A stretch of DNA of 64,000 nt from Anaerohalosphaeraceae bacterium (lineage in GTDB: Bacteria > Planctomycetota > Phycisphaerae > Sedimentisphaerales > Anaerohalosphaeraceae): the NCBI GenBank assembly GCA_035378985.1, contig DAOSUR010000001.1:186001-250000 (forward strand), in the 5' to 3' direction. This document shows, one piece after another, positions 16,059-23,703 of the stretch. How positions within the stretch are numbered: position 1 is the first letter of the stretch; the number at the start of each line of letters is the position of its first letter. The notes below the pieces were generated by a model. It made no database searches and had not been told where the DNA came from. It was given only the letters and a program-made list of their open reading frames with translations. The translations under genes were made by a program, and so were the position numbers.

Positions 16059-17927
16059 TTAATTGCAGGTTGGATAGTATGTGCAAACAAGCCACTGGGA
16101 GGCCAAGCCGGCCAAGTCAGGCAGGGTATACATTTCCAGCCAGACGGAGGCAAACACCGCCAAATCATACAGGTCCACCACACAATCCGGCGCCCCTGCC
16201 GGGCCCGTTAAATCATACTCGCTCGTATGACCCAACAGACAAACCCCCACCCCTGTCATCTCATAATAAACCTCTGCAGCCTCCTCCTCGCTCAGCCCGT
16301 AATTATAAATCCGCACATCATCCAAACGCCCTTCAAATATCTCCACACCCCCTATCCAGCCGCCCAGCGTCAGCTGAGCCGTCGTATCCGACGGCAAGAC
16401 ATACGGCCCTTCCGTCCGAAACACTCCATCCACATAAACCCGGGCCGATGTGCCTGTGTAAACTACACAAATGTGCTGCCAGCGGCCTCCCGAAGACAAA
16501 CCGTCCTCTACAGACAAAAGCGTCCCTTGCGGCCAGGTCTCCATCTGAACATCCGACCCCAAAGACATGCCGGACGGCCGTTGGGCCCACAGACTGAGCG
16601 TCATCGCACCCGTCCCGCCTGTCAAGTCCAGCGGCTCCGTCACCGCCCAGCCCGAATCCGCATTGATTTGGACCGCCCCCAGCGACTGCCCGTCTGCCCC
16701 CTCCACAAACACCGGAACCCCCCAAACCGATGCCGTACGTCCGGATACGGTGTCCACATACATCCCGTCCGCATAATCCGACACATCCAGCGTCCAATAT
16801 GCTACGAGCCCTTCCGCCAACAAACGAGCGGCAGAACTTGAACGCTGGACATTGCTTGCGTTCGATATTCTGCAATAGTAAAAGCCGGCATCTGAGACCA
16901 AAGTTTCTGTAAACACCAACCGAGCCGTATATTGCTGAGTCTGATTATCAAAAATGATTTCAGAAAAGATACGGCCGCCGGCCGTATCCACCGGCATCTC
17001 TCCGGACGGTTCTGTTTTGTACCAGACAGCCGTCGGTTCAGTTTGGCTTTCAAAAACCGCCTCGAAAACGGCGTCATTCGGCGTTCTAACACGCACATCG
17101 GACGGCTGACTTAGAATGACCGGCGGCACACCGCCCGGAGCCAAAAGCATATCTTCCGGTCCGCGGGCAATGGAACTGATACGCACCTCATCGACCAATC
17201 CCTCAAAATTTTCGCCGGAATAATCCCGTCCTTCATTGCCGACGGCAAAGTCGATTCGCGGGTAAGACAGAAGGTCCGCCGACATTTGGAACGAAGCCAG
17301 CAGGTTGGCCTCCGAAGCCCCGGAATCAAGCCGAGTCCAGTAAAAGCTCAGGTTGCCCCCCGTGTTCTCCTGACCATTGTAGGTCACTGCAACATGAAAC
17401 CATTGTCCCGGAGCCCAGGCGTGTTCTCCAACAGTCGGCAAAACAGCCGTAAAATTTTCCTGGGTACCGGTTAATTTGATAAACTCCAGCTGGCCGCTGG
17501 TGTTAATTCGAAACTGCCAGCCGCGTGTGGAGGAACTGTCGTCCTCTCCGGAAATAATCTGCATATGATTGGGAATAGAGCCGGCAGGCCTGATAACGGC
17601 CTCAAACGTAAACGCCCCGTCTGAACCTGTAAAATTACTGATAGAAACTTCATCGACATAGGCAATCGGCTGATTGGCAGAGGTATTGGAAGAACCCTCG
17701 TAGGTATTCAGGGCCGTCCCGAATCCTTCGTACGAGGATTCTGTAACCGTTGCCCCATAAGCCGGCGTTAAATGAATAGGATTGCTCGAAACAGCATCAT
17801 TTGCATCTCCGTCAAAATGGTACAGATGCAGTGTATAGTCATCCGGTGTATAGGAGCCGCGAACGGCCGCCGTACAGGGAGCAGCCATCGCAAGCACCGT
17901 CCCGATTATCATTAAGATTCGTTTCAC
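16059..17927 (-). CDS. Secreted protein with two LamG domains, Ig domain and dockerin-like tail
   Basis: 622 residues from GTG 17927 (VKRILMIIGTVLAMAAPC), chosen because GGGGGAT lies seven bases upstream; ATG 17942 is the alternative. Order: signal peptide, N-terminal LamG (about 30-270, LHLYHFDGDANDAV... NFEGLVDEVRISSIARGPE), Ig-like domain (about 275-380, DAGFYYCRISN), second LamG (about 383-560) and the tail PDCVVDLYDLAVFASVWLE. The second LamG and tail are encoded by DNA identical to that of the downstream gene. The stop is 11 bases from that gene's start, so they are co-transcribed. No catalytic residues recognised; probably a surface glycan-binding or adhesion protein. Confidence 0.84.
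   Translation of the reverse strand: MKRILMIIGTVLAMAAPCTAAVRGSYTPDDYTLHLYHFDGDANDAVSSNPIHLTPAYGATVTESSYEGFGTALNTYEGSSNTSANQPIAYVDEVSISNFTGSDGAFTFEAVIRPAGSIPNHMQIISGEDDSSSTRGWQFRINTSGQLEFIKLTGTQENFTAVLPTVGEHAWAPGQWFHVAVTYNGQENTGGNLSFYWTRLDSGASEANLLASFQMSADLLSYPRIDFAVGNEGRDYSGENFEGLVDEVRISSIARGPEDMLLAPGGVPPVILSQPSDVRVRTPNDAVFEAVFESQTEPTAVWYKTEPSGEMPVDTAGGRIFSEIIFDNQTQQYTARLVFTETLVSDAGFYYCRISNASNVQRSSSAARLLAEGLVAYWTLDVSDYADGMYVDTVSGRTASVWGVPVFVEGADGQSLGAVQINADSGWAVTEPLDLTGGTGAMTLSLWAQRPSGMSLGSDVQMETWPQGTLLSVEDGLSSGGRWQHICVVYTGTSARVYVDGVFRTEGPYVLPSDTTAQLTLGGWIGGVEIFEGRLDDVRIYNYGLSEEEAAEVYYEMTGVGVCLLGHTSEYDLTGPAGAPDCVVDLYDLAVFASVWLEMYTLPDLAGLASQWLVCTYYPTCN
16102..16796. repeat. 695-bp direct repeat, copy B (LamG-dockerin module)
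   Basis: Partner of 14351-15045. The flanking parts of the two genes (signal peptides, first domains, Ig domains and the last residues) differ clearly, so only the LamG-tail module was copied. Confidence 0.93.
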
Positions 17928-17953
17928 AGAATAATCCCCCATCCATCGGCTGT

Positions 17954-19501
17954 TTAATCGTTGATCTGAAAATCCAGAACCCGCAGGTTGGTCGCCGCCC
18001 CGATTGTCCCGGGCGATTCCTGCATCATCACAGATAGAACCCCCTGCTCAAAGCGGGTCTTGTCGCCGAGGGCTTCGCTGAGAAAAAAGCCGGGCTCGAC
18101 ATGGATGATCTGCCAATCCGTCCACTGATTGGCCGCCGTAGCCGCCTGAATCGTCAGGTCACCGTCCATAAAATAAATACCGGTATCCGTCAGATTGACC
18201 GTCCGGCGGGACTGATAAATCACAAAGGCATCGCCGTTGGAGCGGATAAACAATTTCGGCCGGCTGCCGACATAATCCGGCAGCTCATTTCGATGCCACG
18301 TGCCCTGCGAATCACGCCAATAGTGGAAATAGCGTCGAGCCCCTTCCGGCCCCCAGGTGCTCCAGGCATAGCCCTGATAGGTTTCGGGGGTACAGTGAAA
18401 CATCACGGTGTGAATTCGCCCCTGCGGGTCAACGGCCTGCGCCTGCTGATTCATCAGCCCATAATAGCGGTCCAGCGTGACAACCTGAATCCCCGGCGAA
18501 TCCAAAAGGATTAACTCCTGCGTAGCCGTATCTCCGGTGGAGCGTCCAACGATTTGAATGCCTTCGTTAATCCAAGTCAGACCGAGCATTGTTTGAATCG
18601 GCTGCGGTCCTGTTCCAACGCGCAGTCCTTTGGGCGGTTCGTTATTGTACCAGGTGAGTCCCCCGTCTTTGCTGTAGGCATATAAGATATCGTGGTTGGC
18701 TCCGCCGGCCGTTTCTCTCCAAGTCCACGTCAGATGCAGGGTACCGTCCGGGCCGTAGCCGATCGGGCCGTTCAGATAGGGATTCCGAACTGTACTGCTT
18801 CCGAGGGAATCTGTATAAGTGCCGGTTCGCCCGATGACCGTTCGCGTGTTTGTCCACAGACCTGTGGAAGCATTATAATCCACCATAGCCCAGTCCCCGT
18901 TACCGGAACTGCCGATACGGTAGCCGAACTGAAGGTTGCCGTCGGGGGTCGGCCAGAACCGCGGATAGGTCACACTCGAATACGATTTGCCCGTCTCCAG
19001 ATAATTCCGGACGGCTCCAAACAGGGATGCACTCCAGGTTACGGAGGCGGGATTGGTTGCAGCACCGGTCTGCGAGACTCGATAATGGAGCACACCGCCG
19101 TGATGGTCAAAAGACAGGTGAATCGTGCCGTCATTAGGGCAAATGCCCATCGAAATCACATTGTGGGCATCTGTTGTTGTGCTGAGCGTATAATCCGTCA
19201 GGGTCAGAACCTGCCAGGGGCCGGAGGGAAGCTGGCGGCGTCCCACACAGACATAACGCGAACTGTTATAATAGGTGATATACTGCCAGCCGTTAAAGGT
19301 CATCAGGGCCTCCTGCTGAAAAGAAAGCCCGTTGATGGCATATCCGTAGGGAGCCCCGCTGCTGAGCGTCATTGCATTGGACGCGACGGTTGTATCGCCG
19401 ATTTTGGTTGCGCTCGGAAACGCCATACATAACGAGGCAACCCCCCCAAAAACAGCCCAATAGAAAACATTTTTGGTGCTTGTGATTGTTCGACGGTGCA
19501 T
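17954..19501 (-). CDS. Secreted BNR beta-propeller protein, possible polysaccharide lyase or glycosidase
   Basis: 515 residues with GGGGGTGA before the ATG and an N-terminal signal segment (NVFYWAVFGGVASLCMAFPS). The sequence looks like a beta-propeller of the BNR_4 type: Asp-box-like AYSKDGGLTWYN at about residue 280, the early FNGWQYITYYNSSRYVCVGRR blade, LSFDHHGGVLHYRVS and the TYPRFWPTPDGNLQFGYRIG blade. Families with this fold include ulvan lyases (PL24/PL25) and the rhamnose/glucuronate-acting PL42/GH145 group. The HH pair in FDHHGG could be catalytic. Unlike its neighbours it has no dockerin-like tail. Activity is inferred only from fold and from context (GH105, GH16 and GH2 genes nearby). 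Confidence 0.7.
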   Translation of the reverse strand: MHRRTITSTKNVFYWAVFGGVASLCMAFPSATKIGDTTVASNAMTLSSGAPYGYAINGLSFQQEALMTFNGWQYITYYNSSRYVCVGRRQLPSGPWQVLTLTDYTLSTTTDAHNVISMGICPNDGTIHLSFDHHGGVLHYRVSQTGAATNPASVTWSASLFGAVRNYLETGKSYSSVTYPRFWPTPDGNLQFGYRIGSSGNGDWAMVDYNASTGLWTNTRTVIGRTGTYTDSLGSSTVRNPYLNGPIGYGPDGTLHLTWTWRETAGGANHDILYAYSKDGGLTWYNNEPPKGLRVGTGPQPIQTMLGLTWINEGIQIVGRSTGDTATQELILLDSPGIQVVTLDRYYGLMNQQAQAVDPQGRIHTVMFHCTPETYQGYAWSTWGPEGARRYFHYWRDSQGTWHRNELPDYVGSRPKLFIRSNGDAFVIYQSRRTVNLTDTGIYFMDGDLTIQAATAANQWTDWQIIHVEPGFFLSEALGDKTRFEQGVLSVMMQESPGTIGAATNLRVLDFQIND

Positions 19502-19551
19502 CGATTCACCCCCAGTTTATTGAAATTCTGTTTTGTACGTTTGCGGTTTTT

Positions 19552-20382
19552 TTACTTATTGGGAAGCCGAGGCAGCGGACTGGGAACTTTATACCCTTTG
19601 CTCCAGGGCAGAGTCCACAGCACTTCCAATTTTACAGTATCCGCATGCAGGTCCCGGAAAATCACATTGATTTGTCTGCCGTGCCGGTCGATGCAGAACC
19701 GCCGCATATTCTCACTGTTGGCAGGAAGCTGGGCGGCAGTGGAACCCTGCAGCGTATCCGGCGGCAGGTCATTGCCGCGCGGCCAGCCGACGGTCCAGAC
19801 ACAGTCGGCAAACAGCGGCACAGTCGGCGAAATATCCATCCAGTTTTTGAAAAAGTACGGCGCATACATCGAGTCGCTTTCGTAATAATAATCCAGCCCG
19901 GCCCAGCCGTTGATCCCGTAGCTTCCGATTGTGGAAATCCCCGTCGAGCGGGCCCACGACCAGGGCATCGTCGCCGTGCCGTACTGCCCGGACGGATTGG
20001 CATAGGGACCGGTCGGGTCCGCCTGAAACTTGGCATACGGCGCAGACGGGCACAGGAGCATATCAATCTTTTTGCCCTCCTGATACTGCTGAGCATAATA
20101 GGTGTTGTCGGAATAGGGAGCCAGTTTGCCCATCCAGTAGTCGTTCGTTTCCGAGCCGTCTTTCCGAATGGCAAAGCGTTTGTAGTTGTACTGCATTTCG
20201 TACATCTCCATTGCCTTGCCGATTTGAGACAAATTGTTCTTGCAGACAATCTTGCGGCCCTGCTCCTTGGCCATTTTCAATGCCGGCATAACAATCGACA
20301 ATAACAGAGCAATAATTGCAATTACAACCAGCAGTTCAATCAGGGTAAATCCCCTTCTTCTCTTAATCATCTTGTCTGCCAC
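19552..20382 (-). CDS. Prepilin-like secreted protein (type II pseudopilin N-terminus)
   Basis: About 276 residues. I prefer GTG 20382, which has AGGAGAG four bases upstream, over ATG 20370 (MIKRRRGFTLIELL). The leader and cleavage site are RRRGFTLIELLVVIAIIALL, the substrate motif of prepilin peptidase with Glu at +5, followed by one hydrophobic helix. The C-terminal part has IDRHGRQINVIFRDLHAD, a variant of the H-X9-DG motif of planctomycete prepilin-like proteins (here H-X9-DL). It would be held in the inner membrane or built into a pseudopilus. It lies between a PEP-CTERM gene and the BNR gene. A second such gene occupies the equivalent position in the other glycan locus (52373-53194). 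Confidence 0.9.
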   Translation of the reverse strand: MADKMIKRRRGFTLIELLVVIAIIALLLSIVMPALKMAKEQGRKIVCKNNLSQIGKAMEMYEMQYNYKRFAIRKDGSETNDYWMGKLAPYSDNTYYAQQYQEGKKIDMLLCPSAPYAKFQADPTGPYANPSGQYGTATMPWSWARSTGISTIGSYGINGWAGLDYYYESDSMYAPYFFKNWMDISPTVPLFADCVWTVGWPRGNDLPPDTLQGSTAAQLPANSENMRRFCIDRHGRQINVIFRDLHADTVKLEVLWTLPWSKGYKVPSPLPRLPNK

Positions 20383-20420
20383 AACACTCTCCTGAAAAGA
20401 CGGAACTCCTGTTTCTCTGG

Positions 20421-20440
20421 ATTCCCGCCTTCGCGGGAAT
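20421..20440. repeat. REP-like palindrome
   Basis: ATTCCCGC-CTTC-GCGGGAAT is a perfect 8-bp stem with a four-base loop, flanked by TGG and GAC. It matches the widespread bacterial repeat whose translation reads FPRRRES. It occurs once in the window, between the PEP-CTERM gene and the prepilin gene. Confidence 0.7.
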
Positions 20441-20593
20441 GACAATCACACGAAAAGAACTTTTCACACGAATAGCGATTTCGCAAAAATGATCATTAGG
20501 ATAAAAACAGTTTCGGCTTTCTCAAAAAGGGCTGCGGACCGGGCCGTTCCCGGCCTGCAGCTGAATAATGTTGCCTCTTATCCTAAACCGTTC

Positions 20594-21292
20594 TTAGCGC
20601 TTGCGAGATGCCAGCAGAGCACCCAGTCCCAGCAGGGCCATCGTCGCCGGCTCCGGAACAAAAATCCGCAGATTGTCCAGACTGCCGACCACGCCGGCTC
20701 CCCGAATATCGGCATAGAAACCTACCACCGTGCCAGCATTGGCATAAGCAGGCGTACGGGTTACCAGAACATTCCGAGTCCCCTGATAGTACCAGCCTGC
20801 CTCATACTTGTTTTCCTCAACACGGGCGATAAACAGGGTGTCAATCGGAATATTGTTGGTCCAGTTTCCGGCCAACGTATATTCCGTCGTCCCATCGAAG
20901 CCGCGGGAGAACAGCTGGCCGGAGTTGCGGCGATACATCGCAATGTAATCCTTGCGAACACCGGTCTGAGGGGCTGTGCCGCCGACATAGAGACCGATAT
21001 CCTGCGAACCTGTCGCCCCAACCACCACATCGACCTGGAGTTCCTGGCCGACACCGAGGGTCAGGCCGCTGCGGATGAAGGCATGCTGCTCAATGCCGTC
21101 ATACGTTGAGGTGCTGATTTGAAGCGTTCCATCGACAATCTGCCATGTACTGACATTCGAAGCCCCGCCGTTGGCATCCAGAATCACCGTGTCCGTATAG
21201 GCACTTAAATCGCCGCTGAAGTCGTCAATCAAAACGGCCTGGGCTGCCATACTCATCAGCCCCATCAGGACTAAAACAGATGCTTTTTTCAT
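20594..21292 (-). CDS. PEP-CTERM sorted extracellular protein
   Basis: 232 residues with GGAGG upstream of the ATG. Signal peptide (MKKASVLVLMGLMSMAAQA), then one beta-rich domain (about 20-205; IDDFSGDLSAY... RKDYIAMYRR... GSLDNLRIF), then the exosortase sorting signal VPEPATMALLGLGALLASRK: PEP motif, transmembrane helix and basic end. The same N-terminal domain occurs in the LamG protein at 23704-25950. No exosortase or PEP-CTERM glycosylation genes are in the window. The protein is presumably processed and released or anchored at the cell surface; its ligand is unknown. Confidence 0.88.
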   Translation of the reverse strand: MKKASVLVLMGLMSMAAQAVLIDDFSGDLSAYTDTVILDANGGASNVSTWQIVDGTLQISTSTYDGIEQHAFIRSGLTLGVGQELQVDVVVGATGSQDIGLYVGGTAPQTGVRKDYIAMYRRNSGQLFSRGFDGTTEYTLAGNWTNNIPIDTLFIARVEENKYEAGWYYQGTRNVLVTRTPAYANAGTVVGFYADIRGAGVVGSLDNLRIFVPEPATMALLGLGALLASRKR

Positions 21293-21393
21293 CTTTCACA
21301 TCCTCCACAAATTGGGTTCACTGAAACTTGTTCCACACTCCAAACACATCCAACACTTCACACACAACACACTTCACACTTTTTTTGCGGTAA

Positions 21394-21422
21394 GCAGGGC
21401 CTCCCTCCGCAGGAAGCCCTGC
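21394..21422 (-). other. Hairpin after the LamG gene
   Basis: GCAGGGC (21394-21400) pairs with GCCCTGC (21416-21422), extended by TCC/GGA inside. It begins 18 bases after the stop of the 21440-23650 gene. On the minus strand it is followed by an A tract, not a T tract, so it is not a standard terminator. It may be a partial terminator or an mRNA-end stabiliser. Confidence 0.5.
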
Positions 21423-21439
21423 CGGGAAAACTCTATCGT

Positions 21440-23650
21440 TTACTGCAGACCGCTGGCCAGCCATTTCTGGACAAAGACCGTCAGGTCAGCCAAATCCACG
21501 CGGCAGTAGGACGAGCCGGTATTATCGAGGTTGAACTGATTGCCGTCGAAATTGGGTTCCATACAGGGCCGGATGCCGGTCGCATTGAAGAACTCGGCCG
21601 CAATGGTCTGGACATCCACGGCATAATTGTAAATCTTCAGATCATCAATCCAGCCGTCAAACTCGGCATCTGCCGCAAACTGGCTTCGCCCAACGTAGTT
21701 TTGGGCCGGATGGAAATTGACCGGATTAATCGTCATCGCTGTATTCTGGGCTTTTGGTTCGCCGTTGATATAAATCCGGCCGGTATTGCCGTCGAGCACA
21801 ACGGCTACATGCACCCACTGATTAGTCGGCAGAGGGGCGGTGGAAGCAATCTGTTCGCCGGAGCCGTTGTTGAGTACAAACCGGCATTCACTTCCGTTGC
21901 TGGGTGTCAGGAACATATAATGGGACGTGTCATTGCCGAAGTCGATAATCCGCTGCCAGTTGGCCCCGCCCCGCCAATAGACCCAGGCCGTCACGGTAAT
22001 GTCCTTATAATCCGCCGCTCCGGCCGGCAGCTGGGCATAGCGGCCGTTCGGGTCTGTCGCATGGTCCCCGTTGTCAAACCGCAGACTGTAGAGACCCACA
22101 GACGGAGCCGGCACGTTCGTATCGAGCATCGGAAGACCGGCCGTGCCTTCCTGCATCAGCGTCATAACCCTGCCGCCGACAACATCAGGCGACGTATTGC
22201 CGTTCAGAATCTCCAGCGGATAATGCGAGACGAGCCGTTTAATCTGGAGGGCGGCACTGCTTGAATCCGCAGAACCGGCTTCATTAGTCGCCCGGCAGAA
22301 ATAAACGTCTTCGTCCTGCACTTGAGCATTGGCTATCGAAAGCTGTTTTGTATCGGCACCGGAAATCACAGACCCCCAGGCGGTTGTACCATTAGATAGC
22401 GGCTCAGTGCCTTTATACCACCTGTAGGTCGCGCCGGCTTCTTTCACCAATTCCACAGAGAACTGGGCGGTCTGCCCGGCAAAAACGGCCTGGTCCAGCG
22501 GATGCACCGTAAAGGCCGGCACACGCGTAAGGGTCTTAAAACTCCAGATGGGGCCGGTAAGTGTATTGGGGTCATTCGGACCGGAGTTATTAATGCCGGC
22601 ATCCACCCGCCAGAAATAGACCTGGCCGTCTGACAGGGTCACAGGGGCCGTAATCGGATTGACCAAATCGGTCACAACCACGGGCGAAACAAATGCGAAA
22701 TTCGGCTCACTATGCTGGATATACAGATAATAGGTTGTGACATTGGCCGCTGCGGCATTATCCCATTGAAGAGCAGTCAGGTCAAAATCAACCGCCTGGT
22801 CGCCGGAAGCGGGAACCGGGTTGGTCACCCACGGTACCTCTGTCCGCAGCAGCATTTGATCGGGCTGGCGGGCAATGCGGCTGATGCGCACCTCATCTAC
22901 CAACCCATCAAAATTTTCATCCGCAAGAGAAAAACTCCGCAGCTCATTCCCGATGCAAAGCTTGGTTGCATCATTCGCATCCAAATCCGCCGTCATCGTG
23001 AAAGGTCCGCCAACCTGGACAGCCGATGTGGCCGAAGCAATAGGAGTCCAATAGAGTTTCAGATTGCCGGAAACATTGGGCGTGCCGCTGTAGGTCACCG
23101 CCACGTGATACCACTGGCCCGGGGTATACGTAATAGGAGCATCAAACGCGGTTGTCGAGCCCGAAAGGGTCTGGAACCGAAGTGTGGTGCCCGTATTTTG
23201 TATCCGCAGCTGAAACCCGCGGTCCGTCGCGCCCGCATCCGTCTCGCAGCTGAGAATCTCCATATGTCCCTTCAGGGAACCGGCCGGGACATCCGGACGA
23301 ACCAGGGCCTCAAACGTAAACTCGCCGTTGGGGCCCGTCAAATCGGAAATCAGAATCGTCTGGTTATAATCGCCGACTCGTCCGACAAAGGGGCCGTTAT
23401 TGCCGGCCGCATTATCATAGGTATTGGCCGCATTGCCGTATCCGGCATTGGAAGCCGCCAGAGCGGCATTGTTGTAAAAAGCCATATCAATCGGACTGGT
23501 CCGCACCAAATCATGAATGACGCCATCTTTGACCACATCAAACCGCCACAAATGGAGCGTATCCGCATCCAGGGGGTAAGGACCGATATCCACGGCCTGG
23601 ACCGCAAGACTGCACAGGCAAACCACTGCCGTCAGCATCATCTTTCTCAT
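21440..23650 (-). CDS. Secreted protein with two LamG domains, FN3-like and Ig domains, dockerin-like tail
   Basis: 736 residues from ATG 23650 (MRKMMLTAVVCLCSLAVQA), with AGGAG eight bases upstream. Order: signal peptide; LamG (about 30-275, LHLWRFDVVKDG... NFDGLVDEVRISRIARQPD); FN3-like segment (about 280-375, with QVYFWRVDAG); Ig-like domain (about 378-470, DEDVYFCRATN); second LamG (about 475-690, YINGEPKAQN, FDGWIDDLKIYNYAVD); and the tail YCRVDLADLTVFVQKWLASG. No catalytic site recognised. It is 53 bases after the upstream LamG gene, so probably co-transcribed. Confidence 0.85.
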   Translation of the reverse strand: MRKMMLTAVVCLCSLAVQAVDIGPYPLDADTLHLWRFDVVKDGVIHDLVRTSPIDMAFYNNAALAASNAGYGNAANTYDNAAGNNGPFVGRVGDYNQTILISDLTGPNGEFTFEALVRPDVPAGSLKGHMEILSCETDAGATDRGFQLRIQNTGTTLRFQTLSGSTTAFDAPITYTPGQWYHVAVTYSGTPNVSGNLKLYWTPIASATSAVQVGGPFTMTADLDANDATKLCIGNELRSFSLADENFDGLVDEVRISRIARQPDQMLLRTEVPWVTNPVPASGDQAVDFDLTALQWDNAAAANVTTYYLYIQHSEPNFAFVSPVVVTDLVNPITAPVTLSDGQVYFWRVDAGINNSGPNDPNTLTGPIWSFKTLTRVPAFTVHPLDQAVFAGQTAQFSVELVKEAGATYRWYKGTEPLSNGTTAWGSVISGADTKQLSIANAQVQDEDVYFCRATNEAGSADSSSAALQIKRLVSHYPLEILNGNTSPDVVGGRVMTLMQEGTAGLPMLDTNVPAPSVGLYSLRFDNGDHATDPNGRYAQLPAGAADYKDITVTAWVYWRGGANWQRIIDFGNDTSHYMFLTPSNGSECRFVLNNGSGEQIASTAPLPTNQWVHVAVVLDGNTGRIYINGEPKAQNTAMTINPVNFHPAQNYVGRSQFAADAEFDGWIDDLKIYNYAVDVQTIAAEFFNATGIRPCMEPNFDGNQFNLDNTGSSYCRVDLADLTVFVQKWLASGLQ

Positions 23651-23703
23651 CGTCGTTTCTCCTCTTATTTTCATCGTGTTGAGTATCCCGTTTATTGCCG
23701 CGT

